Source: Billgrantia sulfidoxydans
GTDB lineage: Bacteria > Pseudomonadota > Gammaproteobacteria > Pseudomonadales > Halomonadaceae
DNA: 64,000 nucleotides
NCBI RefSeq assembly: GCF_017868775.1
Contig: NZ_CP053381.1
Location: 868,001 to 932,000 of the forward strand
Direction: 5' to 3'
Each line of letters begins with the position of its first letter. Positions within the stretch are counted from its first letter, which is position 1. The notes below the pieces were generated by a model. The model was not told the origin of the DNA. It saw only the letters and a program-made list of their open reading frames with translations, and did not search any database. Position numbers and translations under genes: made by a program. Of this stretch, positions 54,007 through 62,849 are shown one piece after another.

Positions 54007-55422
54007 TCAGACGATGCGCGAGAACTCCGGACCAGGCTGCGGCGGCAGCCGGGCATCGAAGGCCATGGCGAGGTGCCGGATCAACAGCCGGCCGATGGGG
54101 GTGGCAATGAGCCGGTGCCCCTCCAGGGAGACCAGACCGTCACGCTGGAGCGCTTCCAGGCGCGACAGGGCGCCGGCCAGGTAGCGCGGCGCCTCGATGC
54201 CGAAGGTCTCGCTCAGCTCGTCGAGGTCGAGCGCCATGTCACACATCAGGCGCTCGATCGCATGCCGCCTGACCCGGTCATCGAAGGTCAGCCGGATACC
54301 CCGCGCGGTAGGCAGACGGCTGGCATCGAGGGCCGCTTCGTAGTCGGCGAGGCGGGTATGGTTCTGGGCATAGACGTCATCGATGCAGGAGATGGCCGAG
54401 ACCCCGAGGCCCACCAGGTCGCACTGGGCATGGCTCGAGTAGCCCTGGAAGTTGCGCTGCAGGGTACCCTCGCGTTGGGCAATCACCAGGCTGTCGCTGG
54501 CGCGGGCAAAGTGATCCATGCCGATGTGCACGTAGCCGGCGCCGGTCAGCATGGCGATGGTGGTGCGCAGTATCGCCAGCTTCTCCTCGGGCCCGGGGAG
54601 GTCTTCGGCGCGAATGCGGCGCTGCGCCGTGAAGCGCTCGGGCATGTGGGCATAGTTGAAGACCGAGATTCGCGCCGGCGCCATGGCGATGACCTGCTCC
54701 AGCGTGGCGGCGAAGCTGTCCCGGGTCTGCAGCGGCAGCCCGTAGATCAAGTCCAGGTTGAGCGAGCGAAAGCCGAGCCGGTCGGCCTCGTCGAGCAGCG
54801 CCTCGGTGAGGATGCGCGGCTGGATGCGGTTGATGGCCCGCTGCACCCGCGGGTCGAGGTCCTGAACGCCGAGGCTCAGGCGATTGAAGCCCAGCGCCTG
54901 CAGGTGGCGCAGGGTGAAGACGTCGGCCTCGCGCGGGTCGATCTCGATGGCGTAGTCGCGGTCGCGGGCGCTGGAGAGGCCGAAGCGGGCGTCGAGGCGA
55001 TCGATCAGGTCGCTCATCTGGTCGAGGCTGAGAAAGCTCGGCGTGCCGCCGCCCCAGTGCAGCTGGGCGACTTCGCGACGCGTATCGAGGTATGGCCTGA
55101 GCAGCACCATTTCCCTGTCCAGTCGCGAGATGTAGGGCTCCGCGACCCTGGCGTTCTTGGTGGCGATCTTGTGGCAGGAGCAGTAGTGGCAGGCCTTGCG
55201 ACAGAAGGGAATGTGCACGTAGAGCGACAGCGGCCTGCCGTCGGCGTTGCTGCGAGCCAGGGCCGCCTGATAGGCCTGTTCGCCGAAGTCGTCACGGAAC
55301 GAATAGAGGGTGGGATACGACGAATAGCGCGGGCCGTGGGTATCGTAGCGCCTCAGCAGGGCCTCGTCCCAGGCGAAAGGATCGGCCATCGCTCGATGCA
55401 CGGACATCGCGGGAACGGACAT
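54007..55422 (-). CDS. hemN: Oxygen-independent coproporphyrinogen III oxidase HemN
   Basis: HemN makes protoporphyrinogen IX anaerobically by radical-SAM chemistry. The 471-residue protein has FDxxLLRRYDTHGPRYSSYP at the start and the cluster motif CRKACHYCSC with Cys74, Cys78, Cys81 and Cys83. The WGGGTPSFLS and GVQDLDPRVQRAINRIQP segments follow. I start at ATG 55422, which has GGAG seven bases upstream; upstream codons run through the Anr box and promoter and are unlikely to be translated. It lies between safE and fnr, where Anr control is usual. Confidence 0.93.
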   Translation of the reverse strand: MSVPAMSVHRAMADPFAWDEALLRRYDTHGPRYSSYPTLYSFRDDFGEQAYQAALARSNADGRPLSLYVHIPFCRKACHYCSCHKIATKNARVAEPYISRLDREMVLLRPYLDTRREVAQLHWGGGTPSFLSLDQMSDLIDRLDARFGLSSARDRDYAIEIDPREADVFTLRHLQALGFNRLSLGVQDLDPRVQRAINRIQPRILTEALLDEADRLGFRSLNLDLIYGLPLQTRDSFAATLEQVIAMAPARISVFNYAHMPERFTAQRRIRAEDLPGPEEKLAILRTTIAMLTGAGYVHIGMDHFARASDSLVIAQREGTLQRNFQGYSSHAQCDLVGLGVSAISCIDDVYAQNHTRLADYEAALDASRLPTARGIRLTFDDRVRRHAIERLMCDMALDLDELSETFGIEAPRYLAGALSRLEALQRDGLVSLEGHRLIATPIGRLLIRHLAMAFDARLPPQPGPEFSRIV

Positions 55423-55452
55423 GATGGCACTCCGAAAGGCTAACATGGACAC

Positions 55453-55494
55453 AATGTAGCGGTACGCTGGCCCAAGCGGATTGAGCTGCGTCAA
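55453..55494 (-). promoter_or_regulatory. Anr-dependent class II promoter of hemN
   Basis: TTGAGCTGCGTCAA (55481-55494) matches the Fnr/Anr consensus TTGAT-N4-ATCAA in the critical TTGA and TCAA. A -10-like TACATT on the minus strand (55458-55453) is centred 32 bp downstream, so the box lies at about -41.5. The first bases of the transcript would be near 55446, 24 bases before the start codon. Confidence 0.7.
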
Positions 55495-55525
55495 ACGAAG
55501 TGAAGGTCGTGTCTCGGCCGCGCGT

Positions 55526-56227
55526 TCAGTGGCCTGGCGCTCCATGCGGCAACAGGTTCGCCACCTGCCACAGGGCGAAGGCGATGATCGCGAGGGCGGC
55601 CAGGGTGCGGGTCGCCGGGTGGCGGATCAGCGTGCCGAGCTGACGCGCAGCGAAGCCGGTGACCAGCAGCGCGGGCAGGGTGCCGAGGCCGAAGGCCGCC
55701 ATCAGCGCCGCCCCGCGCCAAGGGTCGGCCGTGGCCAGGCTCCAGGCCAGCATCGAGTAGACCAGCCCGCAGGGCAGCCAGCCCCATACCGCGCCGAGGC
55801 CAATGGCCTGGGGGATCCTGACCACCGGCATCAGCCGCTTGCCGACCGGCTCCAGATGGCGCCACAGGTGGCGGCCCAGAGCCTCCACCTTGAGCAGCCC
55901 CTTCCACCAGTTGGCGATATACAGCGCCATCAGGATCAGCATGACGGCGGCGAGCAGCTGCAGGCCGATGCGTGCCCCCGGGGTCAGCGCCACCAGGGTG
56001 CCGAGCGAGGCGACCAGGGCGCCGGCGGCCGTGTAGCTGGCGATGCGACCCAGGTTGTAGCCGAGCAGCAGCCCCGAGAGCCGGGCCGGACTGCGCATGC
56101 TGGGCGGCACGGCGAAGGTCAGCGCGCTCATGATGCCGCCGCACATGCCGATGCAGTGGGCGCCGCCGAGCAAGCCGAAGACGAAGGCCGCCAGCAGCGG
56201 CGGCAGGCCGAGTCCGGTGGGATCCAT
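55526..56227 (-). CDS. Sulfite exporter TauE/SafE-family protein of the cbb3 region
   Basis: This 233-residue membrane protein with about six helices has the signature GGAHCIGMCGG near its N-terminus and GWLPCGLVYSMLAWSL later. These are typical of the DsbD/SafE-like proteins found after ccoS. The conserved cysteines suggest a role in copper or thiol handling during cbb3 oxidase assembly, but this is not proven. Its ATG overlaps the ccoS stop by one base (TGATG), so it belongs to the ccoGHIS unit. Confidence 0.85.
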   Translation of the reverse strand: MDPTGLGLPPLLAAFVFGLLGGAHCIGMCGGIMSALTFAVPPSMRSPARLSGLLLGYNLGRIASYTAAGALVASLGTLVALTPGARIGLQLLAAVMLILMALYIANWWKGLLKVEALGRHLWRHLEPVGKRLMPVVRIPQAIGLGAVWGWLPCGLVYSMLAWSLATADPWRGAALMAAFGLGTLPALLVTGFAARQLGTLIRHPATRTLAALAIIAFALWQVANLLPHGAPGH

Positions 56228-56460
56228 CAGCGCTCCGCCGGGCCGTCGTCACCCTCGCTGGCCGGCTTGCGCCGGCCGGCCTGGCGCCGCCGTTCGCGCT
56301 CTTCCGGCGTCAGGTCGTTGTCGTCCTCGTCGAACAGGATGCGGTGGGCCGGCCCTTCGAGATCCTCGAACTGATCGTTCTTCACCGCCCAGAAGAAGGC
56401 CCATACGGCCAGGCCGAGCAGGATCAGCGAGAGCGGGATGAGCAGGTAGAGAATGGTCAT
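56227..56460 (-). CDS. ccoS: cbb3 oxidase maturation protein CcoS
   Basis: This 77-residue protein has one N-terminal membrane helix (MTILYLLIPLSLILLGLAVW) and the family motif FFWAVKNDQFEDLEGPAHRI, followed by an acidic then basic hydrophilic tail. CcoS is needed for cofactor insertion into cbb3 oxidase in Rhodobacter. Its ATG overlaps the ccoI stop (ATGA). Confidence 0.92.
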   Translation of the reverse strand: MTILYLLIPLSLILLGLAVWAFFWAVKNDQFEDLEGPAHRILFDEDDNDLTPEERERRRQAGRRKPASEGDDGPAER

Positions 56461-58946
56461 GCATTCACCATTTGGGCGTCGCGGTCTGGGGGCTGGCTGG
56501 GGCGCAGGCGGAAGCGGTTGAGGCGCAGTGCGTTGCCCACCACCACCAGCGAGCTGCCGGACATGCCCAGCGCCGCGACCCAGGGCGGTACGACGCCGAT
56601 GGCGGCCAGCGGCAGCGCCGAGAAGTTGTAGCACACCGACCAGATCATGTTCTGGCGCATGATCCGGCGGGTGGCACGGGCGATCTCGATCGCCTCGACG
56701 ATACGCATCAGGCGCGGGCTCAGCAATACCGCATCGGCGCTGGTGCGGGCCAGGTCGGTGGCGCCGTTCATGGCGATAGACACGTCGGCGCCGGCGAGCA
56801 CCGGCACGTCGTTGATGCCGTCGCCGATCATCGCGACCTTCTCGCCGGCCGCCTGGCACGCCCGGATGCGCTCGAGCTTGCCCTCGGGGCTGACGCCGGC
56901 GTGCCAGGTCTCGAGTCCCAACTGGCCGGCCAGGCGGCGTACCGCCTCGCGGGTATCGCCGGAGAGCAGTTCGACGCGTATGCCTCGCGCCATCAGCTCG
57001 GCGATGGCCTGCTCGGCATCGTCGCGCAGTCGGTCGCGCAGGGCGAACCAGGCGCGCGGCTCGCCGCCCTCGCTGAGCAGCAGCCACTGGCCGTCATCCG
57101 GCGCCGTGAGGGCGTGGCCGGGGGCGGCGAAGTCGGCGCGCCCCAAGCGCCAGCGCTGGCCGTCGAGCGTGCCCTCGACGCCCTGGCCGGTACGGCTGCT
57201 CCTGTCGCTTGCGTCCACCGTCGCCTCGCGCCAGGGGCGGAAGGCGCGGGCGATGGGATGCTCCGAGTGGGCCTCCAGCGCCGCGCCGATCACCCTGGCG
57301 CGCCCGGCCGAAAGCCCGCCGAGCGGGCGGGTGTCGACCAACTGCATCTCGCCGCAGGTCAGGGTGCCGGTCTTGTCGAAGATCACCCGGTCGACCTGGG
57401 ACAGCGACTCGATGGCGTCGGCGCGGGTGATTAGCACCCCGCGCCGGCGCAGCTGGCCGTGGCCCGCGGTGAGCGCGGTGGGTGTGGCCAGCGCCAGGGC
57501 GCAGGGACAGGTCACCACCAGCACCGAGAGTGTCACCCACAGCATGCGGCTGGGGTCGATGAACCACCAGGCGGTTGACACGCAGGCGGTCACCACCAGC
57601 AGGCGCAGCACGAACAGGTGCGACATGCGCGCGGCCATCTGGGCCAGCCGCGGGCGGCTGGCGAAGGCGCGGTCGGTGAGATCGACGATGCCGGCCACCC
57701 GCGCCTCCTTGCCGGCGTGGGTGACGCGCACCACCAGCGGACTCTCGATGTTCTGGCTGCCGCCGGTGACGCTGTCGCCGATGCGCCGGGTCACCGGCAG
57801 GTACTCGCCGGTGAGCATCGACTCGTCGAGGCTCGACTCGCCCTCCTCGATCACGCCGTCAGCGGGCACGCCGTGGCCCGGCTTGACCACGACGCGGTCG
57901 CCGGCGGCGAGTTCGCTGGCAGGCAGGATGCGCTCCTCGCCGTCGGCCTCGAGGCGCACCGCGGAGAGCGGCAGGGCGCCGGTCAGGGCGTTGCCGGTAT
58001 GCCCGCTGCGCCGCCGTGCGCGGGCCTCGACGTAGCGGCCGAAGAGCAGGAAAAAGGTGAACATCGCGACCGAGTCGAAATAGACCTCGCCGCTGCCCGA
58101 GAGCACGGCATAGCCGCTGGCCAGGTAGGCGCCGCCGATGGCGATCGAGACCGGCACGTCCATGCCCAGCACACGCGCACGCAGGTCGCGCGCGGCGTTG
58201 CGGAAGAAGGGCACCGCGGAGAAGAACACCACCGGCGTGGCCAGGGCGAACGACAGCCAGTGGAACAGTGCGAGGAAGTCCTCGCTGATCTCGCCGGGGC
58301 CGGCTGCGTAGATGGGAATCGAGAACATCATCACCTGGGCCATGCCCACCGCGGCCACGATCAGCCGGCGGATGTTCATGCGCTCCTCGAACTGCAGCCG
58401 CTGCTGGGCGGCATCCGGTTCGTAGGGCTGGGCAGCGTAGCCGATGGCGGCCATCTCGGCGAGGAGCCGCGACAGCTTGAGCCGCGCCGGGTCCCAGGCT
58501 ACTCGCACGCGATGATGGGTAAGGTTGACGGCGCTGGCGGTCACGCCCTCCAGGGCGTTGAGGCGATGCTCGATCAACCAGGCGCAGGCGGCGCAGGTGA
58601 TGCCGTCCACCGCCAGCGTCGCATGGACCTCACCGTCGTCGCCCTCGGCATGCACGAACTGGCGCTGCAGGCCCGGGTCGTCGAACACCGCCCAGGTCTC
58701 GGCCTTGACCGCCTGGCGCTCGTCGGGGCGCTCCGGCAGCTCGGTGCGGAATCGGTAGTAGCTGGCGAGCCCGCCGTCGACGATGGCGTGGGCCACCGCC
58801 TCGCAGCCGGGGCAGCACAGGGGGTGGGTCGCCTCGTCGAGGGTGATCGACCAGGGGGCCTGGGCGGGCACCTGGCTACCGCAGTGGTAGCAGCTCTGGC
58901 TGGGCTCCGCCTGGCCGGCGGTCGGGCTCGTGTCGTTATGCGTCAA
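56457..58946 (-). CDS. ccoI: Copper-translocating P1B-type ATPase CcoI (CtpA/CopA2 type)
   Basis: CcoI pumps copper for cbb3 oxidase assembly. The 829-residue protein starts with a cysteine-rich segment (CYHCG, CCPGC) typical of this subgroup and one metal-binding domain with GITCAAC (Cys118, Cys121). Membrane metal motif CPC is at 480-482, the phosphorylation site DKTGT at 524-528, and GDGINDVPVLAGADVSIAMN near the C-terminus. The start appears to be TTG 58946, with a weak ribosome-binding site, 20 bases after ccoH. Downstream it overlaps ccoS. Confidence 0.93.
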   Translation of the reverse strand: MTHNDTSPTAGQAEPSQSCYHCGSQVPAQAPWSITLDEATHPLCCPGCEAVAHAIVDGGLASYYRFRTELPERPDERQAVKAETWAVFDDPGLQRQFVHAEGDDGEVHATLAVDGITCAACAWLIEHRLNALEGVTASAVNLTHHRVRVAWDPARLKLSRLLAEMAAIGYAAQPYEPDAAQQRLQFEERMNIRRLIVAAVGMAQVMMFSIPIYAAGPGEISEDFLALFHWLSFALATPVVFFSAVPFFRNAARDLRARVLGMDVPVSIAIGGAYLASGYAVLSGSGEVYFDSVAMFTFFLLFGRYVEARARRRSGHTGNALTGALPLSAVRLEADGEERILPASELAAGDRVVVKPGHGVPADGVIEEGESSLDESMLTGEYLPVTRRIGDSVTGGSQNIESPLVVRVTHAGKEARVAGIVDLTDRAFASRPRLAQMAARMSHLFVLRLLVVTACVSTAWWFIDPSRMLWVTLSVLVVTCPCALALATPTALTAGHGQLRRRGVLITRADAIESLSQVDRVIFDKTGTLTCGEMQLVDTRPLGGLSAGRARVIGAALEAHSEHPIARAFRPWREATVDASDRSSRTGQGVEGTLDGQRWRLGRADFAAPGHALTAPDDGQWLLLSEGGEPRAWFALRDRLRDDAEQAIAELMARGIRVELLSGDTREAVRRLAGQLGLETWHAGVSPEGKLERIRACQAAGEKVAMIGDGINDVPVLAGADVSIAMNGATDLARTSADAVLLSPRLMRIVEAIEIARATRRIMRQNMIWSVCYNFSALPLAAIGVVPPWVAALGMSGSSLVVVGNALRLNRFRLRPSQPPDRDAQMVNA

Positions 58947-58966
58947 GGGTCGTCACTACGCTCGTG

Positions 58967-59485
58967 TCAGCTGCGCCGCTCGACGCCGGGCGTGAGGCTG
59001 AAGCTCTCCTCGCTGGGAAAGCGAGCCTCTCCCACCAGGCGCCACTCGGGCGATTCGGTGCCGGGCTGCAGCTGCAGGTACCAGCGATGGCGCAGGTTGT
59101 CGGGCGCCTGGCCCAGGTAGCGGCCGTCGCGCACGTGCTCCAGCGTCAGGTCCTGGTCGCGGTCGTCCTGGGTGGGGAAGATCAACCGCAGGTGGAGCCG
59201 CTCGGGGCGGTCGTCGCCGTCGAGCTGGACGATGATGTCGCTGGTCAGCGGGTCGATGCGCAACTCGGCGTCGAGGTTCAGCTCGTTGGCGCGTTGCTGC
59301 TTGGCCAGCACCATGTTGATGGCGCGACCGTGCTCGTAGTAATCCTCCTGGACCATGCCGTCGAAGGAGCGTACCGAGAGCACGGCGAAGGTCGAGCTGA
59401 CGCCGATCGCCGAGAACAGCAGGCCGAGCAGGAACCATGGCCAGAACTGCTTGTACCAGGGGGTGGGGGAGGTCATGTCGGTCAT
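58967..59485 (-). CDS. ccoH: cbb3 oxidase assembly protein CcoH (FixH)
   Basis: This 172-residue FixH-family protein has a single N-terminal membrane helix after WYKQFWPWFLLGLLFSAI and a periplasmic domain with the family block VQEDYYEHGRAINMVLAKQQ. CcoH associates with CcoN during cbb3 assembly. Its ATG overlaps the ccoG stop by four bases. Confidence 0.9.
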   Translation of the reverse strand: MTDMTSPTPWYKQFWPWFLLGLLFSAIGVSSTFAVLSVRSFDGMVQEDYYEHGRAINMVLAKQQRANELNLDAELRIDPLTSDIIVQLDGDDRPERLHLRLIFPTQDDRDQDLTLEHVRDGRYLGQAPDNLRHRWYLQLQPGTESPEWRLVGEARFPSEESFSLTPGVERRS

Positions 59486-60921
59486 CTCCGGATATTGCCG
59501 ATGAAGCGGGCCTCGCGCTCGAGCGCGATGCGCTCGTCGTGCTGCGATTGCAGCAGCAGCTCGATCGGGTGGCTGGGCAGCTCCAGCACGGCGGGGTCGG
59601 CGGTGACCTGCACGGCGAACAGCCGCGAGCTGCCGGCCGGTACCTGTAGCGTCTCGGTGTCGAGTTCGAGGCCGGGCAGGCCGCGAGCCGCGAGCTGGTA
59701 GTCGTGGTCCCGGTCGTCGAGGTTGCGCACGGTCAAGGTATAGACGTTGCTGATACGCCCGTCACGGGTCATCTGGTAGAGCTGGCCGCGCTCGCGCTCC
59801 ACTTCGAAGTTGAGCGGCGTGCGGTCGCCCAGCGTCCAGGCGAACAGGCCGATCATCACCATCAGGGCGGCGAAGTAGCCGAGCAGGCGGGGACGCAGGA
59901 TATGGGACCGTTTTGCCTGCAGGGCGTTCTCGGTGGTGTAGCGGATCAGCCCGCGTGGATAGCTCATGCGATCCATCACGCTGTCGCAGGCATCGATGCA
60001 GGCGGCGCAGGTGATGCACTCGTACTGCAGGCCGTCGCGAATGTCGATGCCGGTGGGGCAGACCTGTACGCACAGGTCGCAGTCGATGCAGTCGCCGTGG
60101 CCGGCTTCGCGGGCCTCGGCGTGGCTCAGGCTCCTCTTGCGCGACCCGCGGGGTTCGCCGCGGGCGGCGTCGTAGGAGACGATCAGGGTGTCGGCGTCGA
60201 ACATCACCGACTGGAAGCGCGCATAGGGACACATGTAGATGCACACCTGTTCGCGCAGCCAGCCGGCGTTGAGGTAGGTGAAGACCAGGAAGAAGCCGAC
60301 CCAGAAGTAGGACCAGCCATGGGCCTCGAGGGTGGGCAGTTCGGCGACCAGCGCGCGAATCGGCGTGAAGTAGCCGACGAAGGTGACACCGGTGGCCAGC
60401 GCAATGGCCAGCCAAATGGCGTGCTTGGCCCCCTTGCGCCAGGCCTTGTCGAGGCTCATGGGTTCGCGGTCGAGCTTGATGCGGCGGTTGCGCGAACCCT
60501 CCAGGCGATGCTCCACCCAGATGTAGAGGAAGGTCCACACGCTCTGGGGGCAGGTGTAGCCGCACCAGACGCGTCCGGCGAACACGGTGATGAAGAACAG
60601 GCCGAAGGCGCAGATGATCAGCAGCCACGACAGCAGCACGAACTCCTGCGGGTAGAAGGTGGCGGCGAAGATATGGAACTCACGCCCGGGCAGGTCGAAC
60701 CAGATCAGCGGGCGATCGCCCCAGGTCAGCCAGGGCAGGCCGAAGAAGGCCAGCATCAACAGCCAATTCGCCGCGCGGCGTACCCGCTGGAAGAACCCCT
60801 TGATCTCGCGCACGTAGATGTGACGCCGGCTGGCGTACATGTCGTGCTGGACCGTCGCCTGGGGCGTGTGGTGGCCCACGATTTCCGGGGTCACGTCTCG
60901 AGTGGGAATCTTGTCGCTCAT
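59482..60921 (-). CDS. ccoG: cbb3 oxidase accessory protein CcoG (RdxA/FixG), polyferredoxin
   Basis: CcoG is a membrane-bound iron-sulfur protein that acts in copper reduction for cbb3 assembly. The 479-residue protein has N-terminal helices with RVWCGYTCPQ, the CIYMCPYARFQ motif, and two 4Fe-4S sets: Cys278, 281, 284, 288 in CIDCDLCVQVCP and Cys302, 305, 308, 312 in CITCAACIDAC. A C-terminal Ig-like domain follows. I start at ATG 60921 (MSDKIPTRDV); the frame is open 36 codons further. A hairpin lies between ccoP and this gene. Confidence 0.93.
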   Translation of the reverse strand: MSDKIPTRDVTPEIVGHHTPQATVQHDMYASRRHIYVREIKGFFQRVRRAANWLLMLAFFGLPWLTWGDRPLIWFDLPGREFHIFAATFYPQEFVLLSWLLIICAFGLFFITVFAGRVWCGYTCPQSVWTFLYIWVEHRLEGSRNRRIKLDREPMSLDKAWRKGAKHAIWLAIALATGVTFVGYFTPIRALVAELPTLEAHGWSYFWVGFFLVFTYLNAGWLREQVCIYMCPYARFQSVMFDADTLIVSYDAARGEPRGSRKRSLSHAEAREAGHGDCIDCDLCVQVCPTGIDIRDGLQYECITCAACIDACDSVMDRMSYPRGLIRYTTENALQAKRSHILRPRLLGYFAALMVMIGLFAWTLGDRTPLNFEVERERGQLYQMTRDGRISNVYTLTVRNLDDRDHDYQLAARGLPGLELDTETLQVPAGSSRLFAVQVTADPAVLELPSHPIELLLQSQHDERIALEREARFIGNIRR

Positions 60922-61007
60922 GTCGGACTCGCGGCGGGCCGCGCTGGCCCGCAAGGGGAAGGCAATGAAGAGGGCTTCATTGTATCGGGAGCCCGTCGCG
61001 TGGCGGG

Positions 61008-61032
61008 GCAGTGCGACGGTGGGTCGCACTGC
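61008..61032 (-). other. Intercistronic hairpin between ccoP and ccoG
   Basis: GCAGTGCGAC and GTCGCACTGC pair perfectly around GGTGG, and the stem extends with one bulged base. There is no T-run. It divides the structural genes ccoNOQP from the assembly genes ccoGHIS and may lower read-through or protect the 3' end of the ccoNOQP message. Confidence 0.6.
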
Positions 61033-61050
61033 CCGCCCGGGCGGGAGCCG

Positions 61051-61980
61051 TCAGTCGCGTAGTCGCAGGCTGTAGATGTAAGCGGCGACCAGGTGGACGC
61101 GCTCTGCACCGATGTAGGCCTCCTGGGCCGGCATGTGGCCGTTGCGGCCGTTACGCAGGGTCTGGCGCACCGAGTCGGCAACGCTCTGACCGGGCGCCTG
61201 GTAGAGCCAGGTGTCGTTGGTCAGGTTGGGCGCGCCAAGGGCCTGGTTGCCGGTACCGTCGGGTCCGTGGCAGGCCGCGCACACCGAGGTGAAGACCGCC
61301 GAGCCCAGCTCGGCGCGCTCGGCGTCGTGCTCCAGGCCGGAGAGTGCCAGCACATGGTTGGCGACGTTCTCGATGTTCTCCTCGCCGAGCTGTTGCCAGG
61401 AGGGCATCAGGCCGTTGCGCCCGCGTACCAGGGTGGTCTGGATCTGCTCCGGCTCGCCGCCATACAGCCAGTCGTCGTCGGTCAGGTTGGGGAAGCCGTA
61501 GCCGCCCTGGGCGTTGGCGCCATGGCACACCGCGCAGTTGTTGAGGAAGATCCGCTCGGCGACCTGCATGGCCTCGGCATCCTGGGCCAGCTCGGGAATC
61601 GGGATCTCCTCGTACTGGGCGAAGATCGGCGTGAAGCGCTCTTCCGCCTGGGCGACCTCCTCCTCCCATTGCCCCTCCTGGGTCCAGCCGAGCAGGCCGG
61701 CGAAGTTGCCAAGCCCGGGGTAGAGCAGCAGATAGCCGAGCGAGAACACCACGGTGGCGACATACAGCTGGAACCACCAGCGCGGGAGCGGGTTGTCGTA
61801 CTCCTCGATCTCGTCCGCGGCATGGCCGGTGGTTTCCACGTTGCCGTCGGCATCGGGCACCTTGTCGGTCTTGCGGTTGGCATACAGGATCCAGAAGGCG
61901 AAGGCGATGGAGCCCAGCGTTATCAAGATGATCCAGGCGCTCCAGAACCCGGAAAGGGAGTCATCCCATAGATTGCTCAT
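61051..61980 (-). CDS. ccoP: cbb3-type cytochrome c oxidase subunit III CcoP (di-heme)
   Basis: CcoP is the di-heme c-type cytochrome that feeds electrons into cbb3 oxidase. The 309-residue protein has two N-terminal membrane helices (about 10-33 and 70-90). The heme motifs are CAVCH at 149-153 and CAACH at 234-238, with axial-methionine candidates in GLMPSW and GHMPAQ. Its ATG overlaps into ccoQ (ATGA at 61977-61980). Confidence 0.95.
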   Translation of the reverse strand: MSNLWDDSLSGFWSAWIILITLGSIAFAFWILYANRKTDKVPDADGNVETTGHAADEIEEYDNPLPRWWFQLYVATVVFSLGYLLLYPGLGNFAGLLGWTQEGQWEEEVAQAEERFTPIFAQYEEIPIPELAQDAEAMQVAERIFLNNCAVCHGANAQGGYGFPNLTDDDWLYGGEPEQIQTTLVRGRNGLMPSWQQLGEENIENVANHVLALSGLEHDAERAELGSAVFTSVCAACHGPDGTGNQALGAPNLTNDTWLYQAPGQSVADSVRQTLRNGRNGHMPAQEAYIGAERVHLVAAYIYSLRLRD

Positions 61981-62216
61981 GCGTTTTCGTCTCCCCTGTC
62001 TTTACGGGAATCGGCTTCGCCTGCCTGCTCGCGGAGCGAGCCCTGCTGCGAGGCGCTGCGGTCTCGGTTCGATTGTTCGTCTTCATCGGCGAAGGGCAGC
62101 TGGGCCGCTTCGTCGAAGTCCGGCTTGCGCCGCCGGGAATAGGCCCACCAGACGATGCCGAGGAAGGCGATGATCAGCAGACCGGTGATGATGCCGCGAA
62201 AGGTACCGGTATCCAT
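61977..62216 (-). CDS. ccoQ: cbb3 oxidase subunit CcoQ (FixQ)
   Basis: This 79-residue protein has one membrane helix (ITGLLIIAFLGIVWWAYSRR) followed by the conserved KPDFDEAAQLPFADED and then a long hydrophilic tail. The tail makes it larger than many CcoQ proteins. It lies two bases after ccoO and overlaps ccoP. Confidence 0.9.
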   Translation of the reverse strand: MDTGTFRGIITGLLIIAFLGIVWWAYSRRRKPDFDEAAQLPFADEDEQSNRDRSASQQGSLREQAGEADSRKDRGDENA

Positions 62217-62218
62217 GA

Positions 62219-62827
62219 TCAGCGCGTGCCCTCGAGCACGGTCCCCAGCTGCTGCAGGTAGGCGACCAGGGCCGTGATCTCCTGCTGGCCGCGTACCTCG
62301 CGGGTGGCACCCTCGATCTCCTCGTCGGTGTAGGGCACGCCGAGGCTGCGCAGGACTTCCATCTTGCGCGGGGTGTCCTTGCCGTCGAGGGTGCGCTCGA
62401 ACAGCCAGGGGTACGCCGGCATGACCGACTCCGGCACCACGTCGCGCGGGTTGTACATGTGGGCGCGATGCCAGTCGTCGCTGTAGCGGCCGCCGACGCG
62501 GGCCAGGTCCGGCCCGGTGCGCTTGGAGCCCCACAGGAAGTTGTGCTCGTAGACCGACTCGCCGGCCACGCTGTAGTGACCGTAACGCTCGGTCTCGGCA
62601 CGGAACGGGCGCACCATCTGTGAGTGACAGCCCACGCAGCCCTCGCGACGATAGATGTCACGCCCCTCCAACTCCAGAGCGGAGAGGGGGCGCAGGCCAT
62701 CGACCGGCTCCGTGGTCTGCTTCTGGAAGAACAGCGGAACGATCTCGGCCAGGCCGCCGAAGCTGATCACCACCAGAATCAGCACGGCAAGCAGGCCAAC
62801 GTTCTTTTCGACGATCTCGTGTTTCAT
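62219..62827 (-). CDS. ccoO: cbb3-type cytochrome c oxidase subunit II CcoO (mono-heme)
   Basis: CcoO is the membrane-anchored monoheme cytochrome c of the oxidase. The 202-residue protein has an N-terminal helix ([20 protein letters not shown]), the heme motif CVGCH at 64-68 in [18 protein letters not shown], and the axial-Met region [15 protein letters not shown]. It follows ccoN by 22 bases. Confidence 0.95.
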   Translation of the reverse strand: MKHEIVEKNVGLLAVLILVVISFGGLAEIVPLFFQKQTTEPVDGLRPLSALELEGRDIYRREGCVGCHSQMVRPFRAETERYGHYSVAGESVYEHNFLWGSKRTGPDLARVGGRYSDDWHRAHMYNPRDVVPESVMPAYPWLFERTLDGKDTPRKMEVLRSLGVPYTDEEIEGATREVRGQQEITALVAYLQQLGTVLEGTR

Positions 62828-62849
62828 TGGTGTCGGTTTCCCCGGTTAC

